Source of the DNA: Kingella oralis
GTDB lineage: Bacteria > Pseudomonadota > Gammaproteobacteria > Burkholderiales > Neisseriaceae
DNA: 64,000 bases
Direction: 5' to 3'
Assembly (NCBI RefSeq): GCF_014054985.1
Contig: NZ_CP059569.1
Span: 1,922,001 to 1,986,000, forward strand
Shown here: piece by piece, positions 25,572-33,912 of the stretch
Layout of the letters: each line of letters starts with the position of its first letter
Position numbering within the stretch: the stretch's first letter is position 1
The notes under the pieces: generated by a model
Seen by the model: the letters and a program-made list of their open reading frames with translations, nothing else
What the model was told of the DNA's origin: nothing
Database searches by the model: none
Translations under genes and position numbers: made by a program

Positions 25572-26144
25572 TTAATGGCTGGCGGCTGCATCGGGCGCGC
25601 TGGCAGGCTGCGGCGGCACGCCGACAACGGGGTTGGCGTATACGAAGCTGTCGGGCACGTCGTCAAACGAAACGATGCGCCCGCCGTTTTTGGCAACGAA
25701 GGCTTGGGCTTTTGCCATGTCGGAAAAGGGGATGGCATCTTGTGTGCCCATGCCGCCGATGTAGCGGCTTTCAATCACATAATGGGCGGTGCGGGCATCT
25801 ATCCATTTGGCGTTAGTGGTGAGCGGTTTTTCCCAGTCGGCATCAGTGGCGTCGCTCATGTCGGTTACATAGATGGCGGCGATGTCTTTGGGTTCGCCCG
25901 GGTGGCGCACGAAGTTGAAAATTTGGGTTACGGTGGAGAACCACAGCGCTTCATCCGGCTTGCTTTCCAGGAAGATTTGCGCTTTGGGCCCGTTGTGCTC
26001 GGGCAGGTTCATGGTGCAGTAGTAGCCCTTGGCGGCATCGCTGATGACTTGCGGCTGGGGTTTGTTGGCGGCGGTGTTGCCGTTTTCGCCGCCGCACGCG
26101 GCAAGGGCGGTGGCCAGCAAAAGGGTGGCGATGAGTTTTTTCAT
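25572..26144 (-). CDS. nosL: NosL copper chaperone lipoprotein
   Basis: The 190-residue lipoprotein has a signal with lipobox LAAC at residues 14-17. The mature part shows the NosL pattern: YYCTMNLPEHNGPKAQIFLE with the copper-binding Cys-x-Met near residue 42, then PDEALWFSTVTQIFNFV, AIYVTDMSDA, YVIESRYIGGMG and PFSDMAKAQAFVAKNGGRIV. NosL delivers Cu(I) to the CuZ centre of nitrous oxide reductase in the periplasm. It lies in the nos group between a small membrane protein gene and the ApbE gene. The Ala/Pro-rich end is probably disordered. Confidence 0.9.
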   Translation of the reverse strand: MKKLIATLLLATALAACGGENGNTAANKPQPQVISDAAKGYYCTMNLPEHNGPKAQIFLESKPDEALWFSTVTQIFNFVRHPGEPKDIAAIYVTDMSDATDADWEKPLTTNAKWIDARTAHYVIESRYIGGMGTQDAIPFSDMAKAQAFVAKNGGRIVSFDDVPDSFVYANPVVGVPPQPASAPDAAASH

Positions 26145-26192
26145 GGTGGTTTCCTTGTGTGTGAATGGAGTTTTCAGGCTGCCTTGGGCGGG

Positions 26193-26453
26193 TTATTTGA
26201 AGTCTTCCCAGTCTTCGGGGCGGTATGGGGTGGAATAGCAGATGATGCCGATGTAGCCGTTGCACAGCAGGATGATGAAGCTGCCAATGCCGAAAATCCA
26301 GCTGTCCAAAAAGTCTAAAAACGCGATGCGGTCGGAAAACTCAATCAGCAGCATGGTCATCAGCTCAACGTACCATGCGGGGCGAGTCATGTGCCAATAA
26401 TATCGCCACCGTTCGCGCTCTTCTTGCCACCATTGTCGGATGGTTTGCCACAT
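26193..26453 (-). CDS. Small membrane protein in the nos cluster, unknown
   Basis: The 86-residue protein has a basic, Trp-rich N terminus (QTIRQWWQEERERWRYYW), then two hydrophobic stretches (VELMTMLLIEFS and WIFGIGSFIILLCNGYIGIICY). I recognise no family. It lies between nosY and nosL on the same strand with short gaps (28 and 48 bases), so it is probably cotranscribed with them and may take part in N2O reductase assembly. That role is only inferred from position. Confidence 0.6.
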   Translation of the reverse strand: MWQTIRQWWQEERERWRYYWHMTRPAWYVELMTMLLIEFSDRIAFLDFLDSWIFGIGSFIILLCNGYIGIICYSTPYRPEDWEDFK

Positions 26454-26481
26454 AACGGGTTTCCTTTTTTCAGGCTGCCTG

Positions 26482-27312
26482 CTAAATCTGCCTGCGGTTA
26501 AACAGCCATGCCGCCAGCGCGAAGGGCACGATTATCCAACCGATTTGCGCGGCGACCAGCAGGGTTTTGGTTAAGCCGATTTGCCCGCTGATGCCCGCCA
26601 TGCCCGAATACATGGCGGTGTTTTCAAAGCCTGTGAGGTTGAGCAGGCGGTAGATGTCGGTGGGGTTGAACAGCAGCACGTTTTCCAGCAGCTTGGCGGT
26701 GATGCGGTGTTTGCTGTCGGCAACCAAAATGCCGAGCAACGCCATGTCAAAAATCACCACGAAAAACAGCCACACGCCAATCGCCAAGCCCGCCGCTGTG
26801 CCACGTTCTTTCACTTTCGCGCTAATCAGATAGCCCAGCGACAAAAACGCCGCGCCCAGCAAAATGCTGGCAACAATCAGCAAGAAAAAAGGCTTCCATG
26901 CGGCAGCCTGAAAACCGCCAAACTGCCATTGCAAAATCAGCCCCGCCGCGCCGTAGCCAATGGTGGTGGCAACGGCAAGCAAAAAGGTGTGCCCAATAAA
27001 CTTGCCCACCAAAATCTGCCAGCGCGAGATGGGGTAGCTCAACAGCAACGCCATCGTGCCACGTTCAATTTCGCCAATCAGCGCGTCATACGACATCAGC
27101 ATGGCAATCAGCGGCACGAGGAAAATAGACAGGCTAGACAGGCTCACCACGGTTACGGTGAGCGGGTCCACTTTCACGCTGCCTGTGGGCGTGCTGCCCA
27201 TAAAGCCCAGCGCCAGGGCAAGGGCAAACATCAGAATGGTGGCGGCGAGCACCCAGCGGTTGCGGAGATTATCGCGGATTTCTTTTTGAGCGATGATAAG
27301 GGTGGGAGACAT
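26482..27312 (-). CDS. nosY: NosY ABC transporter permease
   Basis: The 276-residue inner-membrane protein has about six membrane segments and the N-terminal pattern LIIAQKEIRDNLRNRWVLAA typical of NosY. It forms the permease part of the NosDFY transporter that delivers sulfur for the CuZ cluster of nitrous oxide reductase. The central part (ALIGEIERGTMALLLSYPISRWQILVGKFIGH, in parts) is the coupling region for the ATPase NosF, encoded 75 bases upstream on the same strand. A DUS within the gene is read as GGFQAAAW. Confidence 0.93.
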   Translation of the reverse strand: MSPTLIIAQKEIRDNLRNRWVLAATILMFALALALGFMGSTPTGSVKVDPLTVTVVSLSSLSIFLVPLIAMLMSYDALIGEIERGTMALLLSYPISRWQILVGKFIGHTFLLAVATTIGYGAAGLILQWQFGGFQAAAWKPFFLLIVASILLGAAFLSLGYLISAKVKERGTAAGLAIGVWLFFVVIFDMALLGILVADSKHRITAKLLENVLLFNPTDIYRLLNLTGFENTAMYSGMAGISGQIGLTKTLLVAAQIGWIIVPFALAAWLFNRRQI

Positions 27313-27387
27313 GGTTTTCCTTTGCGGATTTTTGTTGTGCGTGCTTATTCGTTTTCAGGCTGCCTTGGGGCTGCGCCTGCTCGTCCG

Positions 27388-28284
27388 TTACACGTCTTCG
27401 CGTTTTAAAAACTCGGCATACACTTCGTCCAGCGTGGGCGTGTGGATGTCAATGGCGGTGATGTTGTCCAAGCTGCCCAGCTCTTGCAGCCGCGCGGCTT
27501 TTTCGTTGGCTTGGCATTCGCTGATGTAGCGATGAGGGCAGCCTGAAACGCTGTACCAATGCGGCGGCAGTGTAGTTTCGCGGGCAAGGGTTACATCAAT
27601 GCTCACAGGCAAGCCGCTTTGCACTTGCAACTCGTGCATATTGCCGTCTGCCAGCTTTCTGCCGTTTTTCATCACCACCACACGGTCGGCGTGCCCGTCC
27701 AGCTCGGCAAGCGCGTGGGTGCACAGCAGCACGGTTGCGCCTTGGGTTTTGAGTTCATGCACAATTTGGTAGAACAACTGGCGCGAAGCGGGGTCTAGTC
27801 CTGTGGTGGGTTCGTCAAACAACAAAACCTGCGGCGCGCCAAGTAAGGCTTGGGCAAGTGCAAGCCGCTGCCGCATCCCTTTGGAATACGCGCCCACGCG
27901 CTTGTGCGCCGATTGGGCAATGCCCACCCGTTCCAGCAAGGCTTGGTTGCCTTGTGTGTCCACGCCTTTGAGTTTGGCGTAAAAATCCATGGTTTCTTTG
28001 CCCGTTAAGCTCGGATGCAGGGCAACGATTTCGGGCAAATAGCCAATTTTGCGGCGGATTTCGGCGGCGCGTCCGCCTGATACGTTTTCGCCAAACAGGG
28101 TTACACTGCCTGCGCTGGGGCGGATAAGCCCCAAAATCAGCTTCATGACGGTGGATTTGCCCGCGCCGTTGTGTCCCGCCAGCCCGACGCATTCACCGGC
28201 CTGCAGGGTCAAATCTACGTTATTGACGGCTTTTTGCTCGCCGTATTGTTTGGTTACTTGGGTGAGGGAGAGTAGGGTGGTCAT
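27388..28284 (-). CDS. nosF: NosF ABC transporter ATPase
   Basis: The 298-residue ATPase has Walker A GHNGAGKST near residue 40, the Q-loop region IGYLPE, the signature YSKGMRQRLALAQALL, Walker B VLLFDEPTTGLDP and the switch His in LLCTHALAEL. It powers the NosDFY complex of N2O reductase maturation. The ATG at 28284 is preferred; the frame is open 25 codons further upstream, but that stretch includes a translated DUS (SGSLKPF). The C-terminal 80 residues beyond the usual ATPase core are typical of NosF and carry a DUS read as VSGCPHRY. Confidence 0.93.
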   Translation of the reverse strand: MTTLLSLTQVTKQYGEQKAVNNVDLTLQAGECVGLAGHNGAGKSTVMKLILGLIRPSAGSVTLFGENVSGGRAAEIRRKIGYLPEIVALHPSLTGKETMDFYAKLKGVDTQGNQALLERVGIAQSAHKRVGAYSKGMRQRLALAQALLGAPQVLLFDEPTTGLDPASRQLFYQIVHELKTQGATVLLCTHALAELDGHADRVVVMKNGRKLADGNMHELQVQSGLPVSIDVTLARETTLPPHWYSVSGCPHRYISECQANEKAARLQELGSLDNITAIDIHTPTLDEVYAEFLKREDV

Positions 28285-28437
28285 GGGCTTTCTCGGGGTG
28301 GGGAAGGGTTTCAGGCTGCCTGAAAGTTTGGTTGTGCAGACGTGCCGTTCGCGCTCCATTGGGTATGGCGGATATGGAATTGTCGTTATGGTACGGAAAA
28401 ACCGTTTTCAGGCAGCCTGCGAATGCCGGAATCGGCA

Positions 28438-28857
28438 TTATCCGCGCACGCCCACCAATACGTGGGAGGCTTTCACAATCACGTTCACCGCCTGTCCCAC
28501 GGTCAGTTTCATATTTTCCGCGCTGTGCTTGGTGATAATCGCCACAAACGTGTTGTTGCCGACTTTCACGTCCACCTCGCTGTTCACCGCGCCGGTTTCA
28601 ATGCGGCTGACAGTGCCGGCAAGCTGGTTGCGGGCGGACAGGCGCAGCGTTTCGTCTGTGGAAACCAGCACCGAAGAGGCTTTGATAACGGCAACGGCTT
28701 CTTTGCCTGCGGCCAGCCCGAGGTTTTGGGTGCTTTCGGATGTGATGATTGCGGTCAGCGTTGCGCCGCCGGCCAGTTCCAGTGTGATTTCGTCGTTTAC
28801 CGCGCCTTTTTTCACGTTTTTCACGGTGGCGGGAAGTTGGTTGCGTGCACTAATCAT
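28438..28857 (-). CDS. Molbindin: tandem TOBE/Mop-domain protein
   Basis: The 139-residue protein consists of two Mop/TOBE repeats (about 3-68 and 71-136), each beginning with SARNQL and containing VKKGAVNDEITLEL or IETGAVNSEVDVKV, and ending in KASSVLV or KASHVLV. Such proteins store or sense molybdate in the cytoplasm. The ATG at 28857 follows AAGGAG; the open frame continues 59 codons upstream into a repeat element and is not used. Neighbours on both sides are nos genes, which use copper, not molybdenum; a link to nitrate reductase cofactor supply in a denitrifier is possible but is inference. Confidence 0.88.
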   Translation of the reverse strand: MISARNQLPATVKNVKKGAVNDEITLELAGGATLTAIITSESTQNLGLAAGKEAVAVIKASSVLVSTDETLRLSARNQLAGTVSRIETGAVNSEVDVKVGNNTFVAIITKHSAENMKLTVGQAVNVIVKASHVLVGVRG

Positions 28858-28915
28858 GGGTGTCTCCTTAAATGGAAGGTTGGGATAAGGGGTTTCAGGC
28901 TGCCTGAGACTTTTG

Positions 28916-29154
28916 CAAACATCCTCATCTTTGGCGCATTTCTTCGCCATGCGCTTCTCTAATGCTTGAAAATATAGTGGATTAAAATAAAAATGAGACA
29001 AGGCGGCAACGCCCGCCGTGTACGGGTAGTACATAAGGGCGTTGGCAACGCCGTATCATTGTAATTTTAATCCACTATATTTCAATATTATCTGCGCATT
29101 CTGTGATGCTATTGCTTTGAAATGTGCTCAAATCTGAGGTTTTGCAAAGGTCTC
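28916..29154. repeat. MITE-like element with IS5-type ends, host of a nested element
   Basis: The ends GAGACTTTTGCAAAC (from 28916) and, inverted, GAGACCTTTGCAAAA (from 29154) match each other over about 40 bases with gaps. They also match the left end of the IS5-family remnant at 14207. There is no coding sequence inside. A second, palindromic element (28973-29079) sits in its centre. The right end covers the last codons of the chorismate mutase-like gene. Confidence 0.65.
28973..29079. repeat. Correia-like MITE, 107 bp
   Basis: The element starts TATAGTGGATTAAAAT and ends with the exact inverse, with a palindromic interior (GGCGGCAACGCC ... GGCGTTGGCAACGCC). TATAGTGGATTAA is the terminal repeat of Correia elements of Neisseria, and the size is at the lower end of that family. 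TA lies at both ends, as expected for its target. Confidence 0.85.
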
Positions 29155-29436
29155 TGCCTGATTGGTTTCGGTTTCCAGCCGGATAAAGGCGGCAATCATC
29201 GCCTGCCACACGGCTTCGGCCACTTCGGGCGACAGCCCTGCGGCGGCGGCCTGCCCACGGCGTGCGGCGATGACTTGGGCGACGCGTTCGGGCGCGGCAA
29301 CGGCCTGTCTGTCGCCGCGCGGTTTGAGCCTGCCCGCCTGTTCCACCAGCGTTTGCCGCTTGGCGAGCAGGGTGATGAGTTCGGCATCCAAGCTGTCTAT
29401 GGCTTGGCGGACTTCGTTTAGGGTTTCGGGGTGCAT
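29128..29436 (-). CDS. AroQ-type chorismate mutase-like protein
   Basis: The 102-residue, all-helical protein resembles the short chorismate mutase/isochorismate-pyruvate lyase family: LNEVRQAIDSLDAELITLLAKRQTLV (in parts) with the Arg, Asp and Lys of helix 1, then VAAPERVAQVIAARR and VWQAMIAAFIRLE. Chorismate mutase makes prephenate for Phe and Tyr. The last eight residues (ETFAKPQI) are encoded by the end of a MITE-like element, so the native C terminus was probably altered. It lies in the nos region between a VOC gene and the molbindin gene. Confidence 0.8.
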   Translation of the reverse strand: MHPETLNEVRQAIDSLDAELITLLAKRQTLVEQAGRLKPRGDRQAVAAPERVAQVIAARRGQAAAAGLSPEVAEAVWQAMIAAFIRLETETNQAETFAKPQI

Positions 29437-29511
29437 GGGTGTCTCCTTAAATGGAAGGTTGGAATAAGGGGTTTCAGGCTGTCTGAAAAGGGCGGTTTCG
29501 GGCGGCGGATT

Positions 29512-29919
29512 TCAGCGCAGTGTTTGCAAAAACGGGTTAAACGCAATTTCCCACAAAAAGCCGTCCGGGTCGGCGATATAACCGCTGTATCCGCCCCAAA
29601 ATACTTTCTGCGGTGCTTTGACGATGTTCGCGTTTCGGGCGGCAAATGCGGCAAACAGCGCATCCACTTCGGCTTCGCTGCCGACATTGTGCGCCAATGT
29701 GAAATTTGGGAAACCGCTGCCCTGCGCCGATACCTGCGCGTCCTGCGCCAAAGCTTCCCTGCCGAACAGGGCCAACCGTAGCGCGTTTCCCGTTTGGAAA
29801 AACGCAATGTGTTCGTTGCCGTCTTCCGTTTCCCGCCAACCGAATACGTCGCGGTAAAAACGGTGGGACGCGGCAAGGTCGGCCACGCCGAGTGTGATGT
29901 AGTTGATGTGTTGTTCCAT
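29512..29919 (-). CDS. VOC-family (glyoxalase-like) protein
   Basis: The 135-residue protein has the paired beta-alpha-beta-beta-beta units of the vicinal oxygen chelate fold: INYITLGVADLAASHRFYRDVFGW at the start and GYSGYIADPDGFLWEIAFNP at the end, where the Glu is a likely metal ligand. The substrate is unknown; relatives include glyoxalases and antibiotic resistance proteins. The gene separates nosD from nosF together with two other genes not usually part of nos. Confidence 0.85.
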   Translation of the reverse strand: MEQHINYITLGVADLAASHRFYRDVFGWRETEDGNEHIAFFQTGNALRLALFGREALAQDAQVSAQGSGFPNFTLAHNVGSEAEVDALFAAFAARNANIVKAPQKVFWGGYSGYIADPDGFLWEIAFNPFLQTLR

Positions 29920-29977
29920 AGCATTTTCCGTTTCGGGATTGGGCGGGATTGGGTTTCAGGCTGCCTGAAACGGCGCA

Positions 29978-31276
29978 TTATCCCGTTTTCTGCGCGCCTG
30001 CTTTCAATTCGCGCAGTTTTTTGAGCGTTTCGGTTTCGGGCATCACCATCAGCGGTTTGCTGTCGGTCATGCCGCCGGGCATGATGGCGGGAAAGTTCTT
30101 CTGCGCCCATTTCACTATCGTTACGGCGGGGCTGTTCATCAGCAGGCGGGCGGCGGGGGCGCGCCAGAGGATTTGGTCGGTGATGCCGTTGGGTTTGTAG
30201 GCGGTGTCGGCGATTCCGTCTCCGTCCAAATCAAACGCGCTGTTGTCGCTCCAATAGTTGCCGTATTTCTGCCCTTCCGCCCAATCCACGAAGCGTGTGC
30301 CCACATATTTGATTTGGATGTGGTTGTTCACAAAGGCGTTTTCGCGGATGGTGTTGCCCTCGGCTGCGCCCGAAAAGTGGATGCCTATTTCGCAGCCTTC
30401 AAAATGGTTGCGGGTGAATTGGTTGTTGTTGGCGTTGTAGAGATACACGCATTTGGGCGATTTTTCTACGGCGTTGCCATCAATAATGGAATCGTTGGCA
30501 TAGTTGAGCATGATGCCTTGGTCTATGTTGTTGTAGGACACGTTGTCGCGCAGCTTGATGTTGGTGGAAAACATGATGGCATAGCCAATTTTGCTGTTGG
30601 ATACGATGTTGCCTTCAATTTGGCTGTCGTTGGTGTACATATAATGCACACCGTAGCGCAGGTCGTGGAAATGGTTGTGGCTAAACGTGTTGAAATTGCT
30701 GGCGTTGGAAAAAATGCCGTCGCGCCCGTGTGAGATGTCGTTGTAAATCACTTTGGAATTGGGCGCGTTCCACACGGTTACACCGTTGCCGCGTTCGTTT
30801 TCACGCAGCTCTTGGTTGCCGATGATGGTGTTGCGCTCGACAACGGCGTTGGGCGCGCCCCAAAGATACACGCCCACCGAGTTATCCAAAATGTTGTTTT
30901 CCACGATGTGGGCGGCATCGGCGGATTTGTCCAGAAAAATGCCCGCGTCCATATTGGGCAGGCTGATGCCCGATTTGGTTACGGTAAGGTGCTTAATGGT
31001 TACATGGGGTGCGGCAACGGTAATGGTGCGCCCCGTGCGGTCGCCTTGGATAACGGCATCGCGCTTGTCGCCGCCTTCCAGCGTGAGCGGTTTGTTGATG
31101 ACGATTTTACCTGCGTATCCGCCTGCGGCTAGGCGCAGGGTGTCGCCCGCTTGGGCTTGGTCAATCGCGGTTTGCAAATCCGCGCCCGCGCTCACGGGGA
31201 TAACGGCGGCTTGGGCGGATGCCGCCAGCCAAGGCACGGATAAAGCAAGGGCGAGAAAAAGGGGGGAGGTTTTCAT
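29978..31276 (-). CDS. nosD: NosD periplasmic maturation protein
   Basis: The 432-residue protein has a signal peptide (LFLALALSVPWLAASAQAA) and a right-handed beta-helix of CASH/parallel beta type, seen as regular repeats such as HIVENNILDNSVGVYLWG, NAVVERNTIIGN and FNTFSHNHFHDLRYGVHYMYTN. NosD works with NosF and NosY in CuZ site formation. The ATG at 31276 has a strong GGGGGGAGG ribosome site. The open frame continues upstream through DUS sequence and is not used. It follows nosZ on the same strand after a 381-base gap. Confidence 0.93.
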   Translation of the reverse strand: MKTSPLFLALALSVPWLAASAQAAVIPVSAGADLQTAIDQAQAGDTLRLAAGGYAGKIVINKPLTLEGGDKRDAVIQGDRTGRTITVAAPHVTIKHLTVTKSGISLPNMDAGIFLDKSADAAHIVENNILDNSVGVYLWGAPNAVVERNTIIGNQELRENERGNGVTVWNAPNSKVIYNDISHGRDGIFSNASNFNTFSHNHFHDLRYGVHYMYTNDSQIEGNIVSNSKIGYAIMFSTNIKLRDNVSYNNIDQGIMLNYANDSIIDGNAVEKSPKCVYLYNANNNQFTRNHFEGCEIGIHFSGAAEGNTIRENAFVNNHIQIKYVGTRFVDWAEGQKYGNYWSDNSAFDLDGDGIADTAYKPNGITDQILWRAPAARLLMNSPAVTIVKWAQKNFPAIMPGGMTDSKPLMVMPETETLKKLRELKAGAQKTG

Positions 31277-31519
31277 GTTTGCGTGCGTTTTCAGGCTGCC
31301 CTGAAAAGAAGTTGTTTTAATGGGTAGGCAGCCTGCGAAGCGAAGCGGCGCTGCAAAGCCCAAACCGCAAGGCTTGCCCTGTTTTCAGGCTGCCTCAGGC
31401 GAGCATTGCCGCCCTGCCCTGTCGGCTTGGCGTTTGCCCGAACAAACCGCCTACCCATTAAAACTGTGCGGAAGCAAACACGTTTTCAGGCTGCCTGAAA
31501 CCATGTTTAGCGTGTTTAT

Positions 31520-31570
31520 GTTGATTAAAACGAGGCACAACGCCCCCGTATCACGGCAATTTTAATCAAC
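31520..31570. repeat. Short palindromic element related to the Correia-like MITE
   Basis: GTTGATTAAAA (31520-31530) is repeated inverted at 31560-31570. The interior (CAACGCC, GTATCA) matches parts of the 28973-29079 element, so this is likely a 51-base deletion derivative. The rest of 31364-31657, between nosD and nosZ, holds several DUS and no gene. Confidence 0.5.
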
Positions 31571-31657
31571 GGTGCAAATCGGTTTCCCTATGCGGGAAAA
31601 TAGCCCATTCGGCTACCAAAATTTGATAGCCGAATGAGCCAAAATCACATCAAGCGA

Positions 31658-33802
31658 TTATTTTGCCGCAGAGGCAGCAGAGGCTTCGGCGGGTTTAGAA
31701 GCCTCGGCAGGTTTAGAAGCTGCTGCTGGGGCAGAAGCGGCTGCGGCAGGCGCGCCTTCCGGATGGAAGATGTTTACCGGCGTGCTGTTTTTCGTCAACG
31801 CTTCGTCGCCCAAGAATGCTTCGCCTTTTTTGTGTACAACCATGCGACCAGACATTTCCATGTGCAAGGCGTGGCAGAACCATTGGCAGTAGTACCAGTA
31901 AACGCCCACGCGGTTGGCGGTAAAGGTAACCGAAGCGGTGGCTTGCGGGCTGATTTCCATCGCAATGCCGTGTTCTTCCAAGGTGAAGCCGTGGGTTAAG
32001 TCTTCAATGGTTTCCATGTTGGTTACATACACGGTAACTTCGTCGCCTTCATGCACTTCAAATGCAGGCAGGCTGTACGCAGGCGCAATCGCCGTCATAT
32101 ACACGCGCACTTTGTTGCCATCGCGGATAACGTTTTTAGCTTTTTCCAATTCCACGCCGTCTTTTTTGGCTTGCTCAACTGCGTCTTCCCACATCCAAGG
32201 GTCTTTGCGATCCCAAGTTTTGTTGGGGTTCAGCTTGCTGGTCGCCACCAACATCAAATCGTGTGGCTCGGCAAAAGTTGGATTATCGTGCACCAACTTC
32301 ATTTCATCGCCGGAGATGTCAATCAATTGGTCGCACTCGGGTTTCAAAGGACCCACGTTCAAGAAACGGTCTTTTGAGAACTTGTTCAAAGACACCAGCC
32401 ATTTGCCATCGGCTTCTTTGGTTTCGCCCATGGTGGTGTGGTTATGACCAGGTTGGTAGTGAACATCCAGTTTTTGCACGATGTAATCGTCTTTGTCGCT
32501 TTTTTCTGCGTAAGCCGCAATCGCTTTATCAATGTTCCATTTCACCATTTGGCTATCAATAAACAAGGTGGTGTAGGCATTGCCACGACCGTCAAACGCA
32601 GTATGGAGCGGACCTAAACCCAATTTAGGCTCGGCTACCACCACATCGCGCTCTTTGATTTTGCCTGCGAACAAGTCGTCCAGTTTGCGCACGTCTAACA
32701 CGGTTACAGTGGGCGACAGTTTGCCGTTGAGCATGATGTAGTTGCCATCAGGCGATGCGTTACAGCCGTGTGGCGAGTTGGGCACAGGGATGTAGCGAGT
32801 GTATTTGCTTTTCGCTTGGAAGCGACCATCTAACACTTTCACGCCGTTGATTTCTTTGAAATCGCCCGCTTCAATGCCTGCTTCAATCGCTTTCAAGTCA
32901 AACACCACACACCAGTCTTGCTCGTTGGCAGAGGCTTCGGTTACGGTGCCGCCTTTTTCAGAGTTATAGCAAGTGGCAAAAGAGTATTTACCTTGGTAGT
33001 CGGCATCGCCGTTATCCAAGTTACCATCCACCATCACTTGCCATGCTATTTCCATGGTTTCGCCGTTTAATGCGGTGTAGATTGCCCAGTAGTTTTTAGC
33101 AGGGTCATCCAGCATTGTGCCGTTGTTGGGCACGGGCACGATGTGTTCGCCGTTGGCAAAAACGTAACCTGTTTTGGGATAACGTTGTGGGCGCAAGCCG
33201 TGGATGCCTGATGCGTTGGGAATTTCGGTGATTTTGTCGGTTTTCATCACATCGCAACGGATACGGCAAACGCGGTTGTTGGCTTTATCGTTGGCATACA
33301 CATAGCGACCGTCATAAGTGCCATCGGTGAACGACATATGTGGGTGGTGCAAGTCGCCATTGGGGTAGCAAGGCAGATTGGATTTTTTCAAAAACTCGCG
33401 TGTGCCTTCGGTTAAGTTAGCATTCAAGATTTTGCGGCTTTCGTTGGTGCGACCCCAGCCTGTGGCGCTGTCCATGTTGAACACGGGTACGCGCATCAAC
33501 TCGCGCATAGAAGGCACGCCGATAATCCGCATTTCGCCTGATTGACCGCCTGATAGGAAGCCGTAGTATTGGTCTAACTCGCCTGGGCCAACGTGGTAGT
33601 TCAAACCGCCCTCGGCAGAAGCAGTTGATGCGGCAACAGAAGCAGCAGGCGCAGCGTTAGAAGCACCTGCGTGTGCAGCAGAAGCAGGCGCGTTACCGCC
33701 GCTTTGCGTGCCACCAGAACAAGCTGCCAAGCCCATCAAGCCCACGCCTGATGCAGCAGCAGTACCTAAGAATTTACGGCGACTGAGTTTGTTGTCTGAC
33801 AT
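31658..33802 (-). CDS. nosZ: Nitrous-oxide reductase NosZ
   Basis: The 714-residue periplasmic enzyme reduces N2O to N2. It has a twin-arginine signal (LSRRKFLG near residue 6), a seven-bladed propeller with the CuZ-binding His residues (for example [12 protein letters not shown] and [11 protein letters not shown]), and a C-terminal cupredoxin domain with the CuA motif [12 protein letters not shown] at residues 639-650. This is the Tat-type clade I enzyme. After the CuA domain it has an unusual Ala/Pro/Lys tail of about 35 residues ([12 protein letters not shown]). It follows nosR at 110 bases on the same strand. The intergenic stretch holds a DUS pair but no clear promoter, so transcription probably comes from nosR. 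Confidence 0.97.
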   Translation of the reverse strand: MSDNKLSRRKFLGTAAASGVGLMGLAACSGGTQSGGNAPASAAHAGASNAAPAASVAASTASAEGGLNYHVGPGELDQYYGFLSGGQSGEMRIIGVPSMRELMRVPVFNMDSATGWGRTNESRKILNANLTEGTREFLKKSNLPCYPNGDLHHPHMSFTDGTYDGRYVYANDKANNRVCRIRCDVMKTDKITEIPNASGIHGLRPQRYPKTGYVFANGEHIVPVPNNGTMLDDPAKNYWAIYTALNGETMEIAWQVMVDGNLDNGDADYQGKYSFATCYNSEKGGTVTEASANEQDWCVVFDLKAIEAGIEAGDFKEINGVKVLDGRFQAKSKYTRYIPVPNSPHGCNASPDGNYIMLNGKLSPTVTVLDVRKLDDLFAGKIKERDVVVAEPKLGLGPLHTAFDGRGNAYTTLFIDSQMVKWNIDKAIAAYAEKSDKDDYIVQKLDVHYQPGHNHTTMGETKEADGKWLVSLNKFSKDRFLNVGPLKPECDQLIDISGDEMKLVHDNPTFAEPHDLMLVATSKLNPNKTWDRKDPWMWEDAVEQAKKDGVELEKAKNVIRDGNKVRVYMTAIAPAYSLPAFEVHEGDEVTVYVTNMETIEDLTHGFTLEEHGIAMEISPQATASVTFTANRVGVYWYYCQWFCHALHMEMSGRMVVHKKGEAFLGDEALTKNSTPVNIFHPEGAPAAAASAPAAASKPAEASKPAEASAASAAK

Positions 33803-33912
33803 AGTGATAACTCCTATAAAGAGTGTTTGGTTAAATAAAAACAGGAGAGAGATGCCTGTTGTAGGTTTTCAGGCTGCCTATTGGGTTGCTGCATCAAAGG
33901 CAGCCTGAAAAC

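Noticed and set aside
28858..29034. N-terminal extension of the molbindin in the long open frame
   Set aside because: The stretch is a MITE end plus a translated DUS; the internal ATG at 28857 with a good ribosome site matches the family start.
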